DNA of 64,000 nucleotides, taken from Rhododendron vialii. Lineage: Eukaryota > Streptophyta > Magnoliopsida > Ericales > Ericaceae. The position numbers and the translations under genes are program-made. A model generated the notes under the pieces. That model did not search any database and had not been told where the DNA came from. It saw only the letters and a list, made by a program, of their open reading frames with translations. Position 1 is the first letter of the stretch, and each line of letters starts with the position of its first letter. This document shows positions 36,387-47,283 of the stretch, piece by piece. The stretch covers positions 36,513,564 to 36,577,563 of the forward strand of contig NC_080561.1 of NCBI RefSeq assembly GCF_030253575.1, given 5' to 3'.

Positions 36387-37326
36387 AATTGAGATACGGG
36401 TAAATTAGTATACATTCAGGTGTCCGGGCCGCTGAGTTAATAAAAAAAATAGTGTCGTATCTAACTTCGACAATCTAAGTACGCGTATATTTCCGTACCA
36501 TTCAATCACCTTGAATTTAAGAGTGACTTTTCTTCCCTCCTTTTATTTATGGGGAATGCTAGGTACAAAGAAAATTTACCCCGAAAGTACTCCGAAAACA
36601 GCAATCAATGGTTGAGAATTACTTTGATGATTGTGTCACACACATCAAAGTGAATCTTAACCACTAGTTGATCTTTCGGGGTAGTTTCGGGATAAATTTT
36701 CTTTGCTCCTAGCATTTCTGTTTATCTAAAGCTTTCAGTCAATCGAATGGATGAGAGGTAGGTGGCAGTGGCACGTGGATTTCATGGTTGGTGGTAAGTG
36801 GGTTATACCGGTGGATGCGATATTTCTTGAAAGAGCATTTAATGTCCGTGTCCAGATCAACTTACGTACATATCGACTAATAATATTCTGAAGTTAACGA
36901 TTGAACGAACATGCAGCGATTCCCGTAGTTCTCTTAATGGTGGTGGCCAGGAGTCGAACAGAGTTTGTTTTTTCTTTCTTTTCAAAGACCAGCACAGAGT
37001 TAGTAATTAAATTGCCTTAAATCCGTTCAGTTAAAACTTGTTGGAATATTTAAAACTACACTTTTATCTATGTATTAACATTGTTCATTTTTTACAGGAA
37101 AAGAAAACACAAGTTATATTAATACAAATCAAATAAAAAATAGAGTACGGATAACATTGTTCATTATAAAAGGGAAATATTGTAATAAATAATATAAACT
37201 CGCGTAAATAAAGAAAAAAAACAGAGTATGGGTACAGAGTAACCCCACACTTCCTTAACAACACGGCAAATTCCTTTTTCAAATTGGGATGGGCGGCAGT
37301 ACCGGTAACGGCCCAAAATCCCTTAC
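36387..37326. other. Spacer with a SINE-like relic, 3' flank of PR-1 copy 1
   Basis: At 36820-36960 ATATCGACTAAT...CTGAAGTTAACGATTG and TGGCCAGGAGTCGAAC match the SINE-like family seen in ALS3 intron 1. An inverted pair of about 45 bp lies at 36575-36720 (CCCGAAAGTACTCCGAAAAC against GGGGTAGTTTCGGGATAAAT). The end belongs to the 3' flank of the PR-1 gene. Confidence 0.45.
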
Positions 37327-38901
37327 CTAGTGGGCTGTCAACGCACCACTCGGCCTATGATGATGATGTTTCCTATGTGCCCTATGTGCACCCACCGTGG
37401 ACGGTAACGAATGCGCGTTTTGGAAGGGATTCTCATCCTGATAATTCCCCGGCGGATTATAGGAACAAACGATAAGAAAGCCCAATTCGTTATTGCAAGT
37501 GACGTTGCCACAACCTACGGCTTTGGTGGCGCTCCAAACAAGCTGGGTGTAATGCCCACACATGCATTTCAATGTCTCCGTTTGGCACTTGCAAGCCAAC
37601 TTGACATGATCATAGTTGACCTCCTCGTCGATCCACACCTACTGGGACGGAGTCAGAAATTTGTCCCAAATGAATTTAGCAATTCAAACTTTTTTCTGGT
37701 GAAAGAAAGCTTTAATTCAACATTTTTAGGTTAAATTTGGAGCATCTTTTTCAATTCGTGAAAAAATCAAAAAATATAAACACCTAAGTCAATGAGAAAT
37801 GTTCATAATCTTTTTTCGCTTGACGAAGAGAAATTCAAGAAGTATAATTTTTTTTATTAAAAGTTGGAAAATATGTGCAACAAAAGCTTTCACGCAATAT
37901 ATTGAAAAATCAACAAAAGGGAAAAGTAAGAAGGGAAAACAAAAGCTAAATGGAGTCTAACACAATGGCCCTTACATACAAAGAAAGCATCTGTTTAACC
38001 GATATGAGCATAAGTTTGGACTACAGGTCTAAAGTAATCAAATATTCATTGTTTGGTTAAAATATTTACGACATAATTTAATCATGCCTCAGATATATTA
38101 AGGCGTGAGATATAAAATACTATGGGGTGTGGTATACAAGGATGGAGCCATGTTTGCATTTTAATATTTCCTCTAGGATTTTACAATTTGAGCAATATAC
38201 TTTGATTTGTATCAATACATGAAATTTTTTTTTTTAAATTCAGCACCACCCAAGACAAAATCCTGACTTCGTCCCGGGTGGTAAACTTCATCCAATCACT
38301 TTTGCCGGTAGGATTGCCTATCTAGTGACATTATTTATCTCATCAAACAAACAAATCCAAATTGCACAAAACTTGGGAGGGCTATTCGATTTTCGGGTGA
38401 AATAGTTCTATCGTATTTTCCTAATTGAATCAATTCTAAAAAAAGTTAATACCTACGCACCTGCGTCACCTCGGTCGGCGTTCTCTCGTCGTACTGCTCC
38501 CACAAGTTATTCTCTCCATACGGCCCGTCGGAGTGGTGATGGGGGTTACACTCATTGACGCCTTGTTCCGCCCAACGCTGTGCGTATTGGGCGAGCTTTT
38601 CATCCCATTGCAGGGGCGGGACGCCCTTCTTATGGCGGATATTGTTGTGGGCATTGAGGTACTCCTGCGCATCAGACGACAAGCGCTGGCTGTGCGGTTG
38701 GTTGTGCAACAAAGAGACTAGGTTTGAAATGGCGTTGTGCGTGGGTTGGCCTAGTGGTTGGTTTTGCACCAACGAGGCTAGGTTTGAATTGGGGTTGTAC
38801 GTGGGTTGGCCTAGTTCTAGGCTCAATTCGGCGGCGGCGGCGAGTTGGGCGAGGAGGAAGGTGGAGATGATTAAGGCTTTGAGAAACGGAGGAATTGGCA
38901 T
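37327..38901 (-). CDS. PR-1-type secreted CAP protein, intact copy
   Basis: Two exons, 38901-38461 and 37638-37327, join in phase 0 (ACGCAG|GTGCGT and CAGTAG|GTGTGG) to give 250 residues. Start MPIPPFLKALIISTFLLAQL begins a signal peptide; an in-frame ATG 54 bases upstream would add 18 lysine-rich residues before it, and the paralogue starts at the downstream site. The CAP domain has AQEYLNAHNNIRHKKGVPPL, LAQYAQRWAEQ, the CAP1 signature GHYTQLVWSATKAVGCG and CAP2 CSYNPPGNYQ, with six cysteines as usual. PR-1 proteins are secreted and are widely used as defence markers. Unusual for PR-1: residues 30-69 are two copies of a 20-residue unit starting LGQPT, and the C-terminus is a His/Arg-rich tail (HRKHHHHRP). 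Most PR-1 proteins are about 160 residues. The intron (37639-38460) is shared in part with copy 2. Confidence 0.9.
38695..38814 (-). repeat. 60-bp tandem repeat in the PR-1 coding region
   Basis: Two 60-bp units encode LGQPTYNPNSNLASLVQNQP and LGQPTHNAISNLVSLLHNQP. The paralogue at 45159 has only one degenerate unit (RGQPTHNPIRNL), so the duplication came after the gene duplication or was lost in copy 2. Confidence 0.85.
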
Positions 38902-39159
38902 GGTGGTTGTTTTGTTCTTCTTGGTTTGTTTTGTAGGTTTTGTTTGGATGGCCACGTTCGTGGCCTTGGAATAGGCTTAATGTGGAGGGAGAGAGAAGAA
39001 AACGAGAGATCTTTATTTTCAATTTGGGGTTGACATTGGATGGTGAAAATTCTAGAGCAATCGTAGTTTTAGGGTGTCCATAGAATATATGGTTGAATTC
39101 TTCTGAAAAAAAAAAAAAAAAAACTCTTTGCTTCAATAGAACTTTCATGACCTTGAGGT

Positions 39160-41101
39160 CAGAGGTGGCTCTACATGGATGGTTCCATGGTCAACTGAAC
39201 ACCCAAAACAATTTTTTTTTTGTTTAGAATACATAATTTTTTGTCTAACCTTACTTTGAACACCCAACTCAAATGTCAATGCAATTGTAATAGTTTTGAA
39301 CAATGTTTTCAAATCGGGATACGTATTGTGTATCTTTTTTTTCACTTGGATATTCGTATCGAGATACGTATCATGTATCTTGAAATACGTTTGCTGGAAG
39401 AGTAAGAGTTTCTGTTATGTAGTTAGACAACATTTTTGGAAGAGGGAGAATACTAAAGACAAGAGTGGGGAAAAAGAGTATTTGTATTGCACTAGAACTT
39501 GAAATTTTTTTTGGCTTGGTACAAAATGGTTAGAATTCATCCCTATTTGTACTACTCCATGGAAGACTCTAGTATAAAGATATTTTCATATAAGATAAAT
39601 TTTGAGATAATTCTAGAATTACACATGAGACAAATTCAAAAAAAAAAAAACTCTAGATATTTCACAAGAATATTCTAGAGCGCTAAATATTTTAGAGTTT
39701 CTAAAAACTAGATATTTATATCTTTTTCGATTATATCTATCATATTTAGGTTTTGTCAATTGGAGCTTTGTCAAAATTCTAAATTTATTTTATGTTTTAA
39801 CAACGTTAATCATAATTACAATATAATTAAGAAGTAGATACACTTAATAACACCAACAAACTATGCTTATATTTAAAAAATTTAAGATGCAAAATTTCAA
39901 ATCTCTCAACAGAAGCCTATTACATTAAGGCTCTATGTTATATTTGTCAGGAAAAAAAAAGTAAGACAAAATACAATCGAAGTATGATTCTTTCTTTTAT
40001 ACAAAACTTACATTGAGGTTGAATTTCTATTAAAGGGTTTAAAAGATGCCATAATTAGATCAAACGGCTTAGATTAATGCATTTAGGATTTCGCTTCTTG
40101 AAATAAGGTTCGACTTTTTTTGAATAAGTAATCGTAGGATACGTACAGAATAGGATACGTGTATAAATCGTAAGATACGTGATCGTATCGTATGATTTTT
40201 ATACAAAAAATATACATGATGGGATACGCATCCTTCTCCAAAAGAGACGATACAAATCGTAAGATACGTATCATATATTGTAAGTTTTTAACAACTATGG
40301 TCTTGAACACCTAACCCAAAACCAATTAAACACTCCATACCCACTTACAACCCATCAATCCAAGTAATTCATATTTGAATACTCAACAGAGTACCTCAAA
40401 TACAACACACAATCATAATAAAAAAAAAAAAAAAGAGAAAAAGAAAGAAGAATCTATAGGGGTAAGTATTATGTTATACATTCTCTCTCCATCTATATTG
40501 TTGATGGCTTAAATGTGTTAATTTTGCATTTATGACAATAACTATATATTTTTTTGTTTAGTTAGCTTATAGAATTATAGATAAAAGCTTTAAAAAATTC
40601 AACTGCATTGCAAAATTCCTTTTAACTTTCTAATATTTCTTCGAATTAAGACTACGATAAAATATCTCATCATGTCATCTTAAAAAATAACATATTTTTT
40701 AGAAGGTCTACCCAACATACTCGCTACAATTTTATTCAAAGGGAATTTAGTAGATTAATACGCTAGTTAAACGTTGATACAAAATATGAAAACTCGTCTA
40801 AGGCAACTGTAAAAAATTATACCTCCTCATTCTTGAAACACTGTCTAGTACGCAATACGACAACTTCAAAAAAAAACTTTTTTTTTTGTAAAAAGTTTTT
40901 TTTTGTAAAAAACATAGTATATATTTTAGTTCTCATTTTGTCTCGTAGTTATTTTTTTTTTAGAATAGAAGCTATGTTTTTTTACCGCACTATTTATACT
41001 AATTTATGAAATTTTGTACATATATTATTGGTTAATAAATTAGCTAGTAGAGTTAAGGTAATTTTTGAACACCCTACCACAAATTCCTGGAGCCGCCAGT
41101 G
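39160..41101. mobile_element. hAT-type non-autonomous element, copy B, with a nested element
   Basis: Inverted ends are CAGAGGTGGCTCTAC and TGGAGCCGCCAGTG. The 8-bp target duplication CTTGAGGT is exact (39152-39159, 41102-41109). It is 1,942 bp because another element sits inside at 39301-40299. It has no transposase frame. It lies between the two PR-1 genes. Confidence 0.8.
39301..40299. mobile_element. hAT MITE rich in GATACGTATC motifs, nested
   Basis: It begins CAATGTTTTCAAATCGGG and ends TAACAACTATG, ends of the same type as 24699 and 26885. Flanks GTTTTGAA (39293-39300) and GTCTTGAA (40300-40307) are an 8-bp duplication with one change. The subterminal regions at 39315-39390 and 40128-40275 carry many GGATACGTA/TACGTATC words. 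Non-autonomous, inserted into the older hAT copy B. Confidence 0.65.
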
Positions 41102-41109
41102 CTTGAGGT

Positions 41110-41440
41110 TGGACCTTCAATTAAAGTCCTTTGGTCATATGAGAAGTGACGCCCTACCCCTCGGAGTTCCTGGTAGTGGTCAACTGGTAACGAAGAGGTA
41201 AGTCAGGGGTGGTCCCACATAATTTAGTGAAGTGTAAGTTGTGTGCTATAAATAATAGATCGCTAATATACCTTGTATAAGGCCATTTAAAGCTATGCGG
41301 ACGCCAAAGTCCATTGGAACTTCACAGTTAAGCATACTTGTCTTGGAGCCATTTAAGGATGGGTGATCTCACCAGAAAGTCTAAGGGGGATTGGCGTTCA
41401 AAACGGACAATATTGTATAGGGTGGAAGCGGAATAATGAA
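41110..41440 (+). mobile_element. Cassandra TRIM LTR (5S rRNA-like, fossil)
   Basis: CCATTGGAACTTCACAGTTA, AGCATACTTG and GGATGGGTGATCTC reproduce the 5S rRNA internal promoter, flanked by TGGTCCCACATAATT, CTATAAATAATAGATC and GCGGACAATATTG. That arrangement defines Cassandra, a terminal-repeat retrotransposon in miniature whose LTRs carry a 5S-derived sequence. It is a relic and not a 5S rRNA gene. A related relic lies at 60186-60720. Confidence 0.75.
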
Positions 41441-42470
41441 ATCCACTAATTTTCTTGAGTTTCGGTTTATTTCTTTTGGTCTTACGTTGTTTCTAGTTGT
41501 TTCAGCAGATGTTTCGGTTTTGTTTTTCATGGGGGTGTTTTGGTTGGCTCCTCCTCGCCTTGCTTTGAGTTTGGTTCTTGGGTGACGTTTCACCGGTGTG
41601 CCCGTAATAAGTTAAATCTTTGTAATTTTTTCAAAGATTTAATAAAAAAATTACTGATAATTAAAGAAATTAATGAATCCACTAATCAAAAGGAAATTAT
41701 AATAAAAACGATAATGCATTTAGGGGGTGCACAAAGAAAGTTGACGCTGCATTTTGGGGGTGTTAGGGAGTTCTATTTATTTTAAAAAGATTTTACCAAG
41801 TAGGAGGGAAAAAATTACTACAGACAAAAAACGTTGTAAAAAATTGAATAAGCAACTAGTAATCACTAGGAACCGACCCGACCATGCGCATCTTATACAT
41901 ACATGTGTATTTTTTACTAAGATCATATGTAACAGTACTCGTGTATATAAATCTCTATGTGAATATGTTTTTTCAATAAGATCGATCAATCTTGATTTTC
42001 CGTATATTCAGATAATGGCTGGGAGGTCGAAGAGAGATCTCCAAATGAACAATTGAATCAACAATGCACTTGGGCTGGAAAAACAGTGAAAACTAATGCA
42101 GGAAAAGAATGAGAATGAGTTAGAAATGATCATGGAAGGAGTTAGCAGAGTCATTTTTTGTTAAATCAGAAAAGATTAAAAATAGTGTAAATGGATTTTG
42201 GCACTCTTTTTTTTTTAATTTACCGCCAGCACTTTTCTTTTTCTCTTATTCATGTGAATATTTAGAACTTACCCTTCTATGTATGTAACATCATTCATAT
42301 AAAAGGGGTAAAATTGTAAATTCTCATAGATAACATAAATACGTATAAATAAAAACCAAAAAAGGAGTGCAGGTATGAAGTAACCCCAAACTTTCTTGAG
42401 AGAACACGGCAAATCCCTTTTTGCAAATTGGCATAGGTGGCCGGAGTACTGGTCACGGCCCATGATCCCT
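41441..42470. other. Spacer and 3' flank of PR-1 copy 2
   Basis: No gene is recognised. The stretch 42240-42470 resembles 37090-37326 (AACCCCA..CTT.CTT..GA.AACACGGCAAAT), so the tandem duplication includes the 3' flank. Confidence 0.4.
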
Positions 42471-43192
42471 TCACATGTGGTCCTTCAACGCGGCCCGTGG
42501 CTTATGATGCCGCTTCCTTCGTGGCTTACGTGCACCCTTGCTGGACGGCAACGGATGCGCGTATTGGAAGGGGTTTTCATTTTGATAATTCCCCGGCGGA
42601 TTATAGGAACAAACGATAAGAAAACCCAGTTCGTTGTTGCAAGTGACATTACCACAACCTACGGCTTTGGTGGTGCTCCAAACAAGTTGGGTGTAATGCC
42701 CACACATGCATTTCGACCTCTCTGGTTGACACTTGCAAGCCATCTTGATATGATCGTAGTTGGCCTCCTCATCGATCCATATCTACTGGGACGAAGTCAG
42801 AAATTTGTCCCAAATGAATTTAGTAATTTGGAGAATTTTTTTTTTGGTGAAAAGAAGGCATTAATTCAACATTTTTAGTTTGAATTTGGAGTACCTTTTT
42901 CAATTCGTGAAAATTTCAAAAATGATAAAGAAAAACTAAGTCAACGAGAAATGTTCATAATCTTTTTCCGCTTGACGAGAGAAATATAGGAAGTTTAAAT
43001 TTTTTATTTTTTTTTAGTAAAAGTTGGAAAATATGTGCAACAAAAACGAAAATAAGCCAAGCTTTCACGTAATATATTGAAAAATTAACAATAGGGGAAA
43101 CAACAGCTAAAAGCTAAATGCAGTATAACACAAAACGAAGCGTATTACAAATGCACTACCATTGCACAATATGCGGAATAAATGCGGACCCG

Positions 43193-43368
43193 GGGACTCT
43201 GCCAAGCAGGTCCTGTCGAGCACATTTGGACCGTCCATCTCGACAATCAATAGTTTAGATATGTTTTTTATTTTTTATTATCGGTAAAAAATATCAAACA
43301 TATCTTAACCATTCATTACGAAAATGGACGATCCGAATGCGCTCAGCAGGATGCTTGGCAGCATCTCT
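43193..43368. mobile_element. Foldback MITE in the intron of PR-1 copy 2
   Basis: Left GACTCTGCCAAGCAGGTCCT and right AGGATGCTTGGCAGCATC are inverted repeats; the arms continue with GTCCATC/GATGGAC-like and ATATGTTT/AAACATAT. It is absent from the intron of copy 1, so it entered after the duplication or was lost there. Confidence 0.6.
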
Positions 43369-43787
43369 CAATCCGACAAATGAGGGGCCCTTACATATGA
43401 AGAAAGCATATGTTTAACCGATACGAGCATTGGTTTGAACTACACATGTCTAAAGTGATCAAATATGCAGTGTTTGGTTAAAGTATCTACTATCTACGAG
43501 ATGATTTAAACATGCCTCAGATAAATAATCACACAAGGTGTGAGATATAAAATGTTATGGGGTGTGGTATACAGGGATGGAGCTAGCTATGGTTGCATTT
43601 TAATATTTCCTCTAGGATTTTACGAAATGAGAACAATTTTTTGATTTGTATGAATACAAGAATTTTTTTTTTTTTTTTTGGGGTCAAATTCCGGCACCAC
43701 CCAGAACAAAATCTTGACTTCCCTAATTAATCACTATTGCCGGTAGGATTGTCTATCTAGTGAGACATTATTAATTGGATTATTAAT

Positions 43788-44623
43788 GGGAAATTATAAT
43801 GCCACGACACTTTTGTCTAGTGCCACGACAATTATACATCTGTGACCAAAGTATTCCATCCCCACCCCTCCCCCCCCCCCACTCTCTCTATCTCTCCGAA
43901 AGTTTCTCACGGCACTTTCAATTTCTCTCTCTGGTGCAGAGTGCCCAAGAAACCCATTTCTCAATCATCAGCTTCTCTCACATCTTTCTTTACAAACCCA
44001 TTATCACTGACGAAGGAAAATCAAAAACCCCATCCTCAGAGAATTGAAAGAACATGAAGTATAGACCTTTTATTTTTTGAACGGGAGGAAGAGACTTGAA
44101 GGAGTAAATTAGAACAGATTGTTTGAAGAGATTTGAAGGGAAATTGAAAACCCCGTTTTCCTCTCTTTTTTCACATTTCTCTCATTCTAATATTTCTTGG
44201 ACTTTTGCATGGTGTTCCCTTTTATTTTTGTGTAAAATAATATACCTTGACAATAGCTAGAAAATCATGTGATTGCTGATGAGTTCAAAGATGTTAGCTC
44301 CATCCTAAGATCAGTGACGTGCGGCCGTTCGAGTCATTGTGGACCACAAAAAGGGGTCTTTAATTTTGATAGATCAAGATGAACGGGGTAGAGATCCTAA
44401 ACTTGCAAAGCAGCCAAGAACAAATTGGAGAGAGAGATCAGCGGATTAAAAGAGGAAAGTAATAGAGAGCTCAGACAAGATGAAAAAGCAAACAACGAGA
44501 ACTGGGAAAAGGTTTCTTTGCAAACAAGGAGAGAAGTGGAAAAGATTAAAGTGAGGGCAAGATAGTCAGACTACACAAAAGGTCATGGCAGTAGAAATCT
44601 GAGTTGTGGCATTAGGGCTGCCC
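43788..44623. mobile_element. 836-bp TIR element in the intron of PR-1 copy 2
   Basis: It is flanked by TTATTAAT on both sides (43780-43787, 44624-44631). Ends are GGGAAATTATAATGCCAC and GTGGCATTAGGGCTGCCC, inverted and imperfect. The inside has a CT-rich run, then a purine-rich half (44040-44560) that differs in composition from the rest of the intron. It has no recognised transposase. The 8-bp duplication points to hAT, but the family is uncertain. Confidence 0.65.
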
Positions 44624-45159
44624 TTATTAATTTATCTCTTCCCTAATTAATCTCATCAAACAGACAAGTGTCACAAGTCCAAATTGCACAAAACTTGGGA
44701 GGGCTATTCAATTTTCAGGTGAAATACTTCTAACGTATATTTAATTGAATAAATTCTAATAAAAAAAAAAGGTCAATACCTACACACCTGCGTCACCTGG
44801 GTTGGCGTTCTCTCGTCGTACTGCTCTCACAAGTTATTCTCCCCATACGGCCCGTGAGAGTGGTGATGGGGGTTACACTCATTGATGCTCTGGTCCGCCC
44901 AGTGCTGCGCGTATTGGGCGAGCTTTCCGTCCCATTGCAGGGACGGAACGCCCTTCTTACGACGGATATTGTTGTGGGCATTGACGTACTCCTGCGCTTC
45001 GGACGACAAGCGTTGGCTTTGCCGTTGGTTCGAGATTAGATTTCGAATGGGGTTGTGAGTGGGTTGGCCTCGTTCTACACTCGATTCAACGCCGACGAGT
45101 TGGCCGTGGAGGAAGGTGGAGATGATGATCAAGGCTTTGAGAAACGGAGGAATTGACAT

Positions 45160-46012
45160 GTATTGTTGTTTTTTGTTCTTGACTTGTTCTGTAGGTTTTC
45201 TTGGTGGCCACTTTCGTAGCCTTGGAATAGGCTTAATGTGGAGGGGAGAGGAGAAAGCGCGAGATCTCTATTTTCTTCATTAATGCCCTTGGGACGTTGT
45301 CGAGTGGACAATTTATATAAGTTATATAAAACAGTTTTTATTAGTAACTGTGAAGAAAATAGTGGCATTAATGATCTCAAGAATTGAAGTCTCTATACCC
45401 ATTCTATCCTAAGTCCTAACTCAAGCTCGTTAATGTACCAAAGGGCTTGTAGTGCAGCGGTTACCTCGAGCCTCGAGATTCGAGACTTGTCACAAAATGT
45501 TTGCTCATTTTCTATAATCAGCCACAATTTGACAAACTACCAATTTTACCTTTTTCACTTTTAAACTGAAGTACTCATTTCCACTTTTGAAGGTTAATTT
45601 GGAAATTGGTACATTTTCAAAGGCTATGATTCTGGCTCATTAAATTGGAATTTTCCGTAGTAAGCAAAAATTGGGACGGATGGAGTAAAACATTTTACTA
45701 TGGGAAAAAGTTTTACGGAGGTGAATTATGCGCGTCCAAAAGTATTTTGGATGATCCGGATTTTAAAAGAACTTTTCCGGAGAAGAGTTTTAAACTCTTT
45801 TTTGGAAATTTTTTTTAAAGATCCAGACCATTAATTACTGAAATTGATTGATAAGATTTGCTGCTTCCGTGAACAACTTATTCACGGCTCTTTCCTGAAT
45901 CTTCTACTACTATTATTCATACCATACGAATACGAATACGATGCGTACTGCACACCCCTGCGTATCATATCCGCCACGACAGTTAGAAAGAGCGCGCGAA
46001 CCGATCAACGAC

Positions 46013-46051
<39 letters not shown>

Positions 46052-46108
46052 ACTCTCTCTCTCCTCATTTCTTCACGCAGACGCGACGGAGCTCTCGAAA
46101 TTCCCCAT
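45160..46108. other. Spacer between PR-1 copy 2 and the membrane-protein gene
   Basis: It has the 5' flank of PR-1 copy 2, a hairpin at 45754-45830 with GATCCGGATTTT arms, and the 5' leader of the next gene with a CT run at 46015-46065. No other gene. Confidence 0.45.
46015..46065. repeat. (CT)n in the 5' leader of the membrane-protein gene
   Basis: A CT-rich tract about 45-95 bases before the start codon, in line with CT-rich plant leaders. Confidence 0.8.
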
Positions 46109-47237
46109 ATGTTGTCGCGGCGTCGGTTGAATCCTCCTAGGGCTTTCCATCCCTTTCTCCTGTGTTTCGTCCTTTTTCTTAGCTGGTTTCCTGGTAACTC
46201 TTATTGAATTTTATACAGATATTTCAATTTGTGTGTGTGTGTAAAGATTTGTTTTATGTAGCTGGTACTAATTCGACAATCAAGTTCTTGCATATGAATG
46301 CAAATTTTCTCATTTGATTGCCCTTTAAAGTTTAATTGTTTTTTTATTTATTAGGGTTAGTACAAAGTAAATTAGTGGTAGTCGCTTCAAGGCGGAGCTA
46401 GCATTTCAATACGATGGGGCCGAAGTACACTGGATGTAAAAGAGCCGAGCCGAGCTTTGTGGTCTTTGAGCTCGACTCGTTTGCTAAACGAGCCTTAAAC
46501 TCGAGCCGAGCCTGGCTAATTTGCTTTAACGAGCCGAGCTTTTGAGTGTCGAATCCAGCTCGTTTAATAAACGAGCCCAAAACTCAAGCTTGAACTCAGC
46601 TTGATTACTATGTGGTGCCTTAACGAGCCGAGACACGAGCTGCTCGCGGGCAGCTTGGTTCATTTGCAGCCCAAGGCCGAACTAGTGGATAAGTTCTAAG
46701 ATGACGTACTTTGTGTGTATCTCTTGTATTCTAGAATAATACTAACCCATATACTGATATGAAAATGATTTTGGTAGTTGGCACTTCATATTTTTATAAC
46801 CACACTCCAATAGACAAATAATGGAGTGGTGTCATCAGAAAGTGGAGTGGCAATCAATAACCTGACCTGATGCAATAATAAGTACTATAAGAAATTATTT
46901 CGTTATTATCTAACATTCACATGACAATGTGAGATTACTTGAAATTTGTCTAGATCAAACCAAACTTATACGGATTAGACTATAGATTAATTATATAGAA
47001 AATACTCAAGATTATAGTAACAAGTATTACTAGAAAAATTCAAACTTTGGATGGGTCCAGCCCCCCTCCGGCTTGTTGAACTATGAAGAGGTGATTTGGA
47101 TCAATCATAGTTGGTTAATTGGCTTGAGAGTAAAAGTGATCATAGTTGAAGCTAGGTGAAATTTATCAGGCCCAGGTGTCCTACTGTTGTTTTATTGGAT
47201 TGAAATGTGGGATCATAGATGGCAAGTGCAAGACTCT

Positions 47238-47283
<46 letters not shown>

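Larger units (their letters stand above)
42471..45159 (-). pseudogene. PR-1-type CAP protein, copy 2, one nonsense codon
   Basis: Exon 1 is 45159-44788 and exon 2 is 42782-42471. Exon 2 has the same 312-nt length as in copy 1 and is intact, with GHYTQLVWSTTKAVGCG and CSYNPPGNYQ. The start is MSIPPFLKALIIISTFLHGQ. The single break seen is TGA at 44827-44829, where copy 1 has TGG (GENNLW in copy 1, GENNL* here). Splice sites are canonical (ACGCAG|GTGTGT, CAGTAG|ATATGG) except that exon 2 opens with Ile. The intron is 2.0 kb against 0.8 kb in copy 1 because of two insertions (43193-43368 and 43788-44623). The C-terminal tail is basic (ARKPRRKRHHKPRAALKDHM). If read through, the protein would be about 227 residues. 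A recent loss is likely. Confidence 0.85.

Noticed and set aside
37411-37734. Plus-strand open frame of 107 codons
   Set aside because: It is the antisense of exon 2 of PR-1 copy 1.
38555-38974. Plus-strand open frame of 139 codons
   Set aside because: It is the antisense of exon 1 of PR-1 copy 1.
41280-41370. 5S rRNA gene
   Set aside because: The 5S-like bases are diverged and are embedded in typical Cassandra LTR sequence; no 5S array is present.
42396-42878. Plus-strand open frame of 160 codons
   Set aside because: It is the antisense of exon 2 of PR-1 copy 2.
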